A stretch of 14,838 nt of DNA from Oscillospiraceae bacterium (GTDB lineage Bacteria; Bacillota; Clostridia; Oscillospirales; Ruminococcaceae): NCBI GenBank assembly GCA_022792755.1, contig JAAWBP010000143.1:1-14838 (forward strand). Reading direction: 5' to 3'. The position numbers and the translations under genes were made by a program. Of the stretch, positions 6,710 to 12,626 are shown piece by piece (the stretch's first letter is position 1; each line of letters begins with the position of its first letter). The notes beneath the pieces are model-generated. The model saw only the letters and a list, made by a program, of their open reading frames with translations. It did not search any database and was not told the DNA's origin.

Positions 6710-7270
6710 TTACGCCTTTTCCCCGTCATGGAGGAGGACAGCCCCGAAATAGGTAATGGTATTCACACCGTTGATATACTTCATCCCACAGGCTTCAGCC
6801 AGCTGAGAGACGTAGATCCCATAAGCTTCGAGGGATGCAAAAGCCTTTTCAGGAAAGCGGCAGGGCTCATCGTCCTGCGCGGCGCAGCGTTCGCAGTAGT
6901 CGCATCCGCCCGCCCCCAGCATCAGGGAATCCTTCGGCTTCACCGGGCTCCTGTGTATTTTACGGGCCAGCTCCTTATGCTGTTCGGCGGCCGCCTGCAT
7001 CCCCTCGATGTCGAAGGAGTCGGAAATCCGGTAGACGTCCTGAAAGACGACCGCCGTGTCGTATCCCTTTGCCTGTGCGATCAGCTCGTCGATCCCGCCG
7101 ACCAAAGGGGGGCAGGCCCAATTTTTCCCGTAGATGCCGCAGCGGTTCGCCTCGCAGCTTTTCCGCAGCTCGCGGTCGAAGGGGATCGCCTCCACCGGGA
7201 TCACCGCGGCGCTGGTGACTCCCAGCCGCTCCATCTCTTCCTTTACCATGGCCGCCTGTCGGCTGCTCAT
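6710..7270 (-). CDS. DUF2284-type predicted metal-binding protein
   Basis: A 186-residue cytoplasmic protein rich in ordered cysteines: C39 and C44 in SCEANRCGIYG, C53 in NWACPP, and GCDYCERC (C123, C126, C129) with C137 in PCRFPE. This CxxCxxC plus the CG-YG-NWxCPP pattern is characteristic of the DUF2284 family, predicted to hold a metal or Fe-S cluster; no reaction is known to me. The start is the ATG at 7270, preceded by AGGAAGTG; a GTG at 7306 adds a basic stretch (MGRRNRKRKW) with no ribosome binding site. No terminator or promoter is obvious. Repeat array B begins about 50 bp upstream in the opposite orientation. Confidence 0.85.
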   Translation of the reverse strand: MSSRQAAMVKEEMERLGVTSAAVIPVEAIPFDRELRKSCEANRCGIYGKNWACPPLVGGIDELIAQAKGYDTAVVFQDVYRISDSFDIEGMQAAAEQHKELARKIHRSPVKPKDSLMLGAGGCDYCERCAAQDDEPCRFPEKAFASLEAYGIYVSQLAEACGMKYINGVNTITYFGAVLLHDGEKA

Positions 7271-7320
7271 ATCAAGCCACTTCCTTTTTCTATTTCTTCT
7301 TCCCACATGGGGATACCCGA

Positions 7321-7427
7321 GGCGGCGAACCGCCGCAGGTAATTCGCACTCTAACTCTTTACCAATTTTGGGGTAATCAACCTGCGAGGTGCATTTTACA
7401 AGTTATAGGGCAACGTGCCTCGCGGAA
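7321..7427 (+). repeat. Repeat unit B1, 5' part only
   Basis: P1 hairpin GGCGG-CGAA-CCGCC, then GGTAATTCGCAC, CTTTACCAATTTTGGGGTAAT, the P2 left arm CCTGCGAGG, loop with TTTTACAAG and right arm GTGCCTCGCGG. The 3' core and P4 are absent; B2 follows directly. Confidence 0.75.
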
Positions 7428-7564
7428 CAGGGTACCCCTGCCGGCAATACGCACACCAACGTGCCGGCACTCTCTTAGTTTTACACCTGTGAGGCGTCTC
7501 GCGGGTTACTGACGCCGTTATTTACACTGCCTGCGGATCGCGATTTCCCGCGGGGGTTCCCCGC
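7428..7564 (+). repeat. Repeat unit B2 with shortened P2
   Basis: P1 is CAGGG-TAC-CCCTG; then GGCAATACGCACACCAACG, a P2 reduced to CCTGTGAGGCG directly joined to TCTCGCGGG (the usual loop is missing), the 3' core TTATTTACACTGCC and GGATCGCGATTTCC, and a perfect P4 GCGGGG-GTT-CCCCGC (7550-7564). Array B lies between two minus-strand genes and points against both. From 7271 to 7695 there is otherwise no gene. Confidence 0.85.
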
Positions 7565-7654
7565 CCGCCGCGGAGGTATTCCGCTATCATTGTACCACGT
7601 TTAATCCGCAGACCGCAACCCTCTTTCAGTGGGAACCTCCCCTCCCAAACCGCA

Positions 7655-7679
7655 CAAAAGGCAGGCCGGTCGACCTGCC
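7655..7679 (-). terminator. Rho-independent terminator of the 7696-8343 gene
   Basis: GGCAGG/CCTGCC (7660-7665 with 7674-7679), 8-nt loop, followed on the minus strand by TTTTG. It lies 16 bp past the stop codon. Confidence 0.6.
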
Positions 7680-7695
7680 CAGCCTCATACAAACT

Positions 7696-8343
7696 CTAGA
7701 TTCCAAGCAGCGGGTGGAGGCAGAGATAGAGCACCAGCGCATATGCAATACAGCCGCTGCAGCAGACGATATTTTTCTGCTTCGGATATTTTCGGCGGTA
7801 AAGCCAGACGCCAAGACAGAGCAGTGCGCCAGATCCCAGCACCCAGGCCACGCCGGGGACGCCGGCGGAAAATCCGGCGATCGCGGCGATTTCGATGGTA
7901 CCCGGGATCAACGGCTTCGATGGGGAGATTGCCATCTCGACCATCCCCGCAAGGGCCGCTGCACCCAGCCCGATCAGCAGGCCGATGACCGGGCTGGAGG
8001 TCTCCCGGTAAAGGACAGGCGTTTCGCTGAGGAAGTCGGTGACCATGATAATCGGCGCTGTCAACCCGATCCCCACCGGATAGAGTTCAAAGGCGGTCGT
8101 CCCCTCCCTTCCGTCGATCAGGGCGGCGGCGGCAAACCCGGCGATGCAGATGACCGAAAAAGTGTAAGCAGGAGGAGCGGGAAGCAAAATCGGAAGAAGC
8201 AGCGGCAAGAGGAGCCCCCCGAAACAGCAGGCAGTCAAAATTTTGCCCGATTTGGATTTTAACCGCGGGAACGCGATCCAAAGCAGCCGGAAAGCAGTGC
8301 AGAGCACCGCCAGTGCAAGCACGAGAAACAGGATTTGGTACAT
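7696..8343 (-). CDS. Polytopic membrane protein of unknown function
   Basis: A 215-residue, very hydrophobic protein with about seven transmembrane segments (roughly 3-25, 34-55, 59-76, 87-104, 117-137, 149-183, where one or two may fit, and 192-212). A basic loop at 26-34 follows the first segment, and YRRKYPKQK (182-190) marks a probable cytoplasmic loop; charged residues inside the membrane are few. CC (194-195) and C198 in the last segment are notable but form no known motif. The ATG at 8343 is supported by GGGGGAG eight bases upstream; a start 14 codons earlier lacks a site. It is a single gene with its own terminator, standing between repeat arrays B and C. I do not recognise the family. 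Confidence 0.75.
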   Translation of the reverse strand: MYQILFLVLALAVLCTAFRLLWIAFPRLKSKSGKILTACCFGGLLLPLLLPILLPAPPAYTFSVICIAGFAAAALIDGREGTTAFELYPVGIGLTAPIIMVTDFLSETPVLYRETSSPVIGLLIGLGAAALAGMVEMAISPSKPLIPGTIEIAAIAGFSAGVPGVAWVLGSGALLCLGVWLYRRKYPKQKNIVCCSGCIAYALVLYLCLHPLLGI

Positions 8344-8461
8344 CGTCAGCTCTCCCCCTATAGACAAGATCAGCGGATAATACATCTATATGCTGCTTGG
8401 CCTCCGGGTTTGCATACCCAGAGAAAAACTTCCCTATCTGCGGACGGGACGGGGAACCCCC

Positions 8462-8618
8462 GCCGGGTGGCCCCGGTGGCCAATTCGCACACCAAGAGTC
8501 TACCGGTCTTTAGGTTTTAGTCCTGCGAGGCGAATTGTACGAAACATGTGCCGCGCGGGCTTCCAACGCTATTGCTGGTACTGCCTGTGAACCGCGTTCG
8601 ACAGTGGAGGCACTCCAC
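8462..8618 (+). repeat. Repeat unit C1, full length
   Basis: P1 GCCGGG-TGGC-CCCGGT, then GGCCAATTCGCACACC, CCGGTCTTTAGG, P2 CCTGCGAGGC with GCCGCGCGGG around a loop containing TTGTACGAAACATG, a divergent 3' core, and P4 GTGGAG-GCA-CTCCAC (8604-8618), perfectly paired although four of its six stem pairs match B2 and the other two are replaced by compensating changes. Confidence 0.85.
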
Positions 8619-8630
8619 CCCGCGAGGCGC

Positions 8631-8716
8631 GCCGGGTGGCCCCGGCAGGACAAACGCGATGCACAAGTCATTCTGTTCAGGACAGCTTTACCCAGCGAGG
8701 CGCATTTTACAAGTTA
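8631..8716 (+). repeat. Repeat unit C2, divergent and truncated
   Basis: P1 GCCGGG-TGGC-CCCGGC (8631-8646) is followed by AGGACAAACGCGATGC and a drifted core, then CAGCGAGGCGCATTTTACAAG, which matches the P2 left arm and loop of B1. The 3' core and P4 are missing. Confidence 0.6.
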
Positions 8717-8816
8717 CAGGGCCACAGACCCTGCGGGCAGTTCGCACCCGAACGTTCTGCCAGTTTTTGAATGATTGTCCTGCGGGGTACTTTGTACAAG
8801 CTACGCGCCGCACGGG
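8717..8816 (+). repeat. Repeat unit C3, 5' part only
   Basis: A P1-like hairpin CAGGG/CCCTG with a longer loop (8717-8733), then GCAGTTCGCACCCGAACG, CCAGTTTTTG, the P2 left arm TCCTGCGGGG, the loop word TTGTACAAG and right arm GCCGCACGGGG. C4 begins immediately after. Confidence 0.7.
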
Positions 8817-8972
8817 GCAGGGTACCCCTGCAGGTGATTCGCACACCGGCGTTTTACCTGTTTTTGGGTTACTGTCCTGCGAGACAAGTTGTACGAAACA
8901 TGTGCCGCGCGGGATACGGATGCTGTTTTTAACACTCTTTACGAATCGCGATTTCCAGCAGGGGTTCCCTGC
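8817..8972 (+). repeat. Repeat unit C4, full length
   Basis: P1 GCAGGG-TAC-CCCTGC, then GGTGATTCGCACACC, GTTTTACCTGTTTTTGGGTT, P2 left arm CCTGCGAGAC, loop TTGTACGAAACATG (identical to C1), right arm GCCGCGCGGG, 3' core with GAATCGCGATTTCC and a perfect P4 GCAGGG-GTT-CCCTGC (8958-8972). The array ends about 78 bp before the copA -35 element. The stretch 8344-8461 holds no gene. Confidence 0.85.
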
Positions 8973-9049
8973 CGCCCGGCCGAACCGCTGTCATTTTTTG
9001 ATTAAAACAGCAGATACTAACTTTAAACCAGTCCACGTAAAACCAGCGC

Positions 9050-9077
9050 TTGACATCTTGGAAATATTTGCTATACT
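9050..9077 (+). promoter_or_regulatory. copA promoter
   Basis: Perfect TTGACA (9050-9055), 16-bp spacer, TATACT (9072-9077) with an extended -10 TGC in front. Transcription should start near 9084, at the edge of the operator. Confidence 0.85.
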
Positions 9078-9083
9078 GGGTAT

Positions 9084-9106
9084 AGACCCCCACCGGGTGG
9101 GGGAAT
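9084..9106 (+). promoter_or_regulatory. CsoR-type copper operator
   Basis: An inverted repeat CCCCCAC-CGG-GTGGGGG (9087-9103) flanked by TAGA and AATA. G-tract half-sites flanked by A/T bases are the hallmark of CsoR operators. It overlaps the predicted transcription start, where bound apo-CsoR would block initiation. csoR is the second gene of this operon, so regulation would be autogenous. Confidence 0.8.
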
Positions 9107-9121
9107 AGAAAGGGTGATAAA

Positions 9122-11737
9122 ATGTCTGATTCCAAATCCGGCAAACCCGCCGGACAGGAGATGGAAAAATTCGACGTTTTTGGAATGACCTGTTCCGCCT
9201 GCTCCGCCGCCGTTGAGCGGGCAGTCAAAAAAGTAGACGGGGTGGAAGAGGTGCAGGTCAACCTCCTCGCAAACAGCATGACCGTCCAGTACCAGCCTGG
9301 GGCGGCCGACGACGGGAAAATTCTCAAGGCGGTCGAACACGCGGGGTACCGTGCCTCGCTCCACACCGCTCCCGCGGCTGCCCGTCGGATGCCGGTGAAC
9401 GGAAAGCCGGTGATGGAAGACCAGCTCCGCTCGATGAAAACACGGCTGATCGTTTCCATCCTCTTCCTGATTCCGCTGTTCTATATCTCGATGGGGCATA
9501 TGATGGGGGCGCCGCTTCCCTCAATTTTTCACGGGAATGAAAATGCGCTGACCTTCGCCTTCACCCAGCTTTTGCTGGTGCTCCCGATCGTGCTGGTCAA
9601 CTACGCTTACTTCACCCACGGGATCAAGGCCCTGTTCCGCGGCGCGCCCAATATGGATTCGCTCATCGCCATCGGTTCCGGCGCGGCCTTGCTCTACGGG
9701 GTTTTTGCCATCTACCGGATCGGCTACGGGCTCGGGCACGGGATCGACACCCTGGTCGCCCAGTACAGCATGGATCTCTATTTTGAATCCTCCGGGATGA
9801 TCCTCGCGCTGATTACGGTGGGAAAATACCTCGAAACCCGCTCGAAGGGGAAAACCTCGCAGGCGATCGCCAAGCTGATCGATTTGGCCCCGAAAACCGC
9901 GCTGGTGGTGCGGGACGGAACCGAGACCGAAATCCCGGTGGAAGAAGTCCGGGCCGGCGACCTCATCGCCGTCAAACCGGGGGCGTCCATCCCGGTGGAC
10001 GGAGTCGTTATCGAAGGAAGCTCGGCGGTGGACGAAGCCGCCCTGACCGGGGAATCGATCCCGGTCGAAAAGGGCCCGGGCGACAAGGTGATGGCAGCCT
10101 CGGTCAACAAGACCGGTTATTTCAGGTTTGAGGCCTCCCGGGTCGGGGATGATACGACGCTTGCCCAGATCATCCGGCTGGTGGAGGAGGCAAGCGCCTC
10201 CAAAGCGCCGATCGCCAAGCTAGCCGACCGGGTGAGCCGGATCTTTGTCCCGACCGTCATGGCAATCGCCCTGCTGAGCGCCGTCGTCTGGCTCTTTGTC
10301 GGGGAGACCTTTGAATTCGCGCTTGCTACCGCCATCTCCGTCCTGGTCATCTCCTGCCCCTGTGCCCTCGGCCTCGCCACCCCGACCGCCATTATGGTCG
10401 GCACCGGGAAGGGCGCAGAAAACGGGATTTTGATCAAATCCGCCGAGGCGCTGGAGACGGCCCACACCGTCGACACGGTCGTCCTCGACAAAACCGGCAC
10501 CATCACCGAAGGGCGGCCCCATGTGACAGATCTGATCTGTTACCGCGCGGAGGATGAAACCGCTCTCCTTTCCGTCGCCGCCGCGTTGGAGCGGCCGTCG
10601 GAGCATCCGCTGGCATCCGCCGTCCTGGAGCGGGCGGAGGAAGAAGATGTCCCAATCCGGGAGGCTGAGCAGTTTGAGGCGATCTCCGGCTTCGGTGTGT
10701 CGGCCCGGCTGGACGGAAAAACCTGCTATGCGGGGAATTTCCGGCTGATGGAAGAAAAGGGAATCCAGGTGAAGGAAGCCCTTGCAGACGCCGAACGGCT
10801 GGCCTCCGAGGGGAAAACGCCGCTCTATTTCGCGGACGGGGACGGCCTGCTCGGGATCATTGCGGCGGCCGACGTCGTCAAGCCGACCAGCGAGGCCGCG
10901 ATCCGTGCCTTTGAAGTGCTCGGAATCCGGGTGGTCATGCTGACCGGCGACAACCAGAAAACCGCCGCCGCCATCCAGAAAAGGCTGGGGATCAGCGATG
11001 CGGTTGCCGAAGTCCTTCCGCAGGATAAGGAGAAGGAGATCCGGCGGCTTCAGGAGGAGGGGCGCCGGGTCGCGATGATCGGCGACGGGATCAACGACGC
11101 GCCCGCCCTCGCCCGGGCCGACGTGGGGATCGCCATCGGGGCGGGGACCGACGTCGCCATCGAAGCAGCCGACATTGTCCTGATGAAAAGCGACCTAATG
11201 GACGCCGTCGCCGCAGTGGAACTGAGCAAGGCGACCATCCGCAACATCAAGGAAAACCTCTTCTGGGCCTTTATCTACAATATCATTGGCATCCCGCTGG
11301 CCGCCGGGCTCTTTTACCCCCTGCTCGGCTGGCGGCTCAACCCGATGTTTGCGGCGGCGGCGATGAGCCTGAGCTCGGTCTGCGTCGTCACAAACGCCCT
11401 CCGGCTGCGTCTCTTCCGCTCCCGTTTCCGCGGGGGTGCCGTCTCCGCCCAGCCGGAAGAAAAACGTCTCCCCGCCGCCCCCAGACAGGCGGCAGAAAAT
11501 ACCACACAGAAACCAAAGGAGGAACCCAATATGACCAAAACCATGACCATTGAAGGAATGTCCTGCGGGCACTGCTCTGCCCGGGTGGAAAAAGCACTCA
11601 ACGCCCTGGAGGGCGTCACCGCAACGGTTGACCTGGAAAGCAAAACCGCTGCCGTCCAAATTTCCGGCGACGTTTCGGACGACGCGCTGAAAAACGCCGT
11701 TGTCGAAGCCGGCTATGAAGTGACCGGGATCCGGTAA
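9122..11737 (+). CDS. copA: Cu(I)-translocating P1B-ATPase with fused C-terminal CopZ domain
   Basis: An 871-residue copper exporter. In order: heavy-metal domain with GMTCSAC (C24, C27); membrane pairs between about 107 and 240; actuator domain with TGES (309-312); membrane helix with the metal-binding CPC (412-414); DKTGT with the phosphorylated D456; SEHP with H495; GDGINDAPA (654-662); and the final membrane helices with YN (719-720) and MSLSS (748-752), all as expected for Cu(I) pumps. The ATPase proper ends near residue 766. A linker of about 35 residues rich in Pro, Gln and Lys leads to a second heavy-metal domain with GMSCGHC (C815, C818), which resembles free CopZ and is unusual at the C-terminus. 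That domain has its own ribosome binding site and ATG in frame. The ATG at 9122 follows AAAGGGTG. It is first in the copA-csoR operon. Confidence 0.97.
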   Translation: MSDSKSGKPAGQEMEKFDVFGMTCSACSAAVERAVKKVDGVEEVQVNLLANSMTVQYQPGAADDGKILKAVEHAGYRASLHTAPAAARRMPVNGKPVMEDQLRSMKTRLIVSILFLIPLFYISMGHMMGAPLPSIFHGNENALTFAFTQLLLVLPIVLVNYAYFTHGIKALFRGAPNMDSLIAIGSGAALLYGVFAIYRIGYGLGHGIDTLVAQYSMDLYFESSGMILALITVGKYLETRSKGKTSQAIAKLIDLAPKTALVVRDGTETEIPVEEVRAGDLIAVKPGASIPVDGVVIEGSSAVDEAALTGESIPVEKGPGDKVMAASVNKTGYFRFEASRVGDDTTLAQIIRLVEEASASKAPIAKLADRVSRIFVPTVMAIALLSAVVWLFVGETFEFALATAISVLVISCPCALGLATPTAIMVGTGKGAENGILIKSAEALETAHTVDTVVLDKTGTITEGRPHVTDLICYRAEDETALLSVAAALERPSEHPLASAVLERAEEEDVPIREAEQFEAISGFGVSARLDGKTCYAGNFRLMEEKGIQVKEALADAERLASEGKTPLYFADGDGLLGIIAAADVVKPTSEAAIRAFEVLGIRVVMLTGDNQKTAAAIQKRLGISDAVAEVLPQDKEKEIRRLQEEGRRVAMIGDGINDAPALARADVGIAIGAGTDVAIEAADIVLMKSDLMDAVAAVELSKATIRNIKENLFWAFIYNIIGIPLAAGLFYPLLGWRLNPMFAAAAMSLSSVCVVTNALRLRLFRSRFRGGAVSAQPEEKRLPAAPRQAAENTTQKPKEEPNMTKTMTIEGMSCGHCSARVEKALNALEGVTATVDLESKTAAVQISGDVSDDALKNAVVEAGYEVTGIR
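11515..11533 (+). promoter_or_regulatory. Internal ribosome binding site and ATG within copA
   Basis: AAAGGAGG (11515-11522), eight bases, then ATG (11531), in the copA frame (codon 804). It is a better Shine-Dalgarno than the one in front of copA itself. Confidence 0.7.
11531..11737 (+). CDS. copZ: Possible separate CopZ copper chaperone from an internal in-frame start
   Basis: Starting at the ATG at 11531, the last 68 codons of copA encode a complete CopZ-like protein: MTKTMTIEGMSCGHCSARVE, with the Cu(I)-binding CxxC at residues 12 and 15 and a full ferredoxin-like fold length. CopZ delivers Cu(I) to CopA and to CsoR-type sensors in the cytoplasm. The upstream codons (NTTQKPKEEPN) translate what looks like a former intergenic leader containing AAAGGAGG. 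The simplest reading is that copA and copZ were once separate adjacent genes and the copA stop was lost, leaving copZ translatable both as a fusion and alone. Whether free CopZ is made is inference. Confidence 0.6.
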   Translation: MTKTMTIEGMSCGHCSARVEKALNALEGVTATVDLESKTAAVQISGDVSDDALKNAVVEAGYEVTGIR

Positions 11738-11767
11738 AAACAAAGGAACTTACAGAAAGGAAACGAT

Positions 11768-12097
11768 GTGGGAGAAGCGCCGCTGCAAAACGGTGTTGCC
11801 CCTCCCCATCGGATGACGATTGACATGACAGCTGACAAAAACACCGTCAGCCGGCTTTTGAAGACAGCGGCCGGGCAGCTGACTGGGATTCTCAAGATGA
11901 TCGAGGAAGACCGTTACTGCGTTGATATTTCGAACCAGATTATGGCGACCGAATCCATCCTCCGCAAGGCGAACAGCGAGGTGCTGAAGGCCCACATGGC
12001 GCACTGCGTCAAACAGTCGTTTGAAAGCGGGACGCCGGAAGAGGCAGAGGAAAAGCTGGAAGAGGTTCTCCGGCTCCTCGACAAGCTGGCAAAATAA
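11768..12097 (+). CDS. csoR: Copper-sensing transcriptional repressor CsoR
   Basis: A repressor of up to 109 residues, all-helical, of the CsoR/RcnR family. The Cu(I) ligands C51 (in DRYCVDI), H76 and C80 (in KAHMAHC) have exactly the spacing of Mycobacterium tuberculosis CsoR (C36, H61, C65), and the second-shell tyrosine precedes C51. Copper binding releases the operator at 9084-9106. The start is uncertain: GTG at 11768 has AGAAAGG seven bases upstream, but conserved sequence begins near MTADKNTVSRLLK, so ATG at 11825 (weak GGATGA) would give a 90-residue protein of the normal size. It follows copA by 30 bp, in one operon, and is followed by a palindromic terminator. Confidence 0.93.
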   Translation: MGEAPLQNGVAPPHRMTIDMTADKNTVSRLLKTAAGQLTGILKMIEEDRYCVDISNQIMATESILRKANSEVLKAHMAHCVKQSFESGTPEEAEEKLEEVLRLLDKLAK

Positions 12098-12098
12098 G

Positions 12099-12148
12099 GT
12101 ATAACAAAGGATCCCCCACCTAGCTAGGTGGGGGATCCTTTGTTATAC
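12099..12148. terminator. Perfect 50-bp palindrome, bidirectional terminator after csoR
   Basis: Two 25-bp arms (12099-12123 and 12124-12148) are perfect inverse complements with no spacer. The outer arm reads ATAACAAA on one side and TTTGTTAT on the other, so the RNA hairpin ends in a U-rich tract on either strand. It begins two bases after the csoR stop codon. The core CCCCCACC/GGTGGGGG repeats the G-tract half-sites of the copA operator. Confidence 0.85.
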
Positions 12149-12165
12149 AGAATGGCTCTGCGCGC

Positions 12166-12236
12166 GCCCGTGACCGGGCTGGACAATTCACACACAAACG
12201 TTTTACCAATTTTAAGGCGGTTATCCTGCGAGATGC
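12166..12236 (+). repeat. Repeat unit D1a, truncated
   Basis: P1 GCCCG-TGAC-CGGGC (12166-12179), then TGGACAATTCACACAC, CGTTTTACCAATTTTAAGG and the P2 left arm ATCCTGCGAGATGC, where it stops at the start of D1b. Confidence 0.8.
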
Positions 12237-12401
12237 GTCCGTGCCCGGACTGGACAATTTCGCACCCCCAAGATTTTGTCGGTCTTTAGATTGTAGACCT
12301 GCAAAGCAGCTAAAGCAGAATCGGTACAATGTGCCTCGCGGGAAATGAACGTTGTTATTTACTCTGCCCATGGATCGCGGCTGACAGCGGAAGCATTCCG
12401 C
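12237..12401 (+). repeat. Repeat unit D1b, full length
   Basis: P1 GTCCG-TGCC-CGGAC (12237-12250), then TGGACAATTTCGCACCCCC, TCGGTCTTTAGATTGTAG, P2 left arm CCTGCAAAGC, loop with GGTACAATGT, right arm GCCTCGCGGG, 3' core with GTTATTTACTCTGCC and GGATCGCGG, and P4 GCGGAA-GCA-TTCCGC (12387-12401). D2 begins on the very next base. Confidence 0.85.
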
Positions 12402-12577
12402 GCCTGTGCCCAGGCAGGACAATTTTGCACCCCCAAGGTTTTACCGGTTTTTGGCTAATAGACCTGCGGGGTATGTTATACCAGACATGCAGCTCGCGGG
12501 AAATAAATCTTGTTATTCGCACCACCTGCGGATCGCGTATTGTTCAGCCGGGATCACCCGGCGCGGAAGTGCTCCGC
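12402..12577 (+). repeat. Repeat unit D2, full length
   Basis: P1 GCCTG-TGCC-CAGGC (12402-12415), then AGGACAATTTTGCACCCCC, GTTTTACCGGTTTTTGGC, P2 left arm CCTGCGGGG, right arm GCTCGCGGG, 3' core with GTTATTCGCACCACC and GGATCGCG, an extra hairpin GCCGGG-ATCA-CCCGGC (12547-12562), and P4 GCGGA/TCCGC (12563-12577). No gene lies between 12149 and 12583. Confidence 0.8.
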
Positions 12578-12583
12578 ACTTGA

Positions 12584-12618
12584 ATAAAAAGGCGGCGGCT
12601 GTATGAAACAGCCGCCGC
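12584..12618 (-). terminator. Rho-independent terminator of the M23 peptidase gene
   Basis: A perfect 11-bp stem GCGGCGGCTGT/ACAGCCGCCGC with a 5-nt loop (12592-12618) is followed on the minus strand by CTTTTTATTC. It starts nine bases past the stop codon. Confidence 0.9.
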
Positions 12619-12626
12619 AGGGAAAC

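Noticed and set aside
7271..7306. GTG start adding MGRRNRKRKW to the DUF2284 protein
   Set aside because: No Shine-Dalgarno upstream; the ATG at 7270 follows AGGAAGTG.
7540..7570. tRNA-like T arm (GGGGGTTCCCC) in repeat P4
   Set aside because: The loop is 3 nt, not 7, and no acceptor, D or anticodon arm can be drawn around it.
8462..8972. CRISPR array
   Set aside because: Units are 85-165 nt, structured and imperfect, with no uniform spacers and no cas genes nearby.
8548..9108. 186-codon plus-strand open frame across array C and the copA promoter
   Set aside because: It runs through repeat units and the promoter/operator, has no ribosome binding site, and is not kept open in other copies of the repeat.
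9122..11737. Sequencing frameshift as the cause of the copA-copZ fusion
   Set aside because: The frame is continuous and sensible on both sides, including the linker; loss of a stop by substitution is simpler, though a single-base error at a stop codon cannot be excluded.
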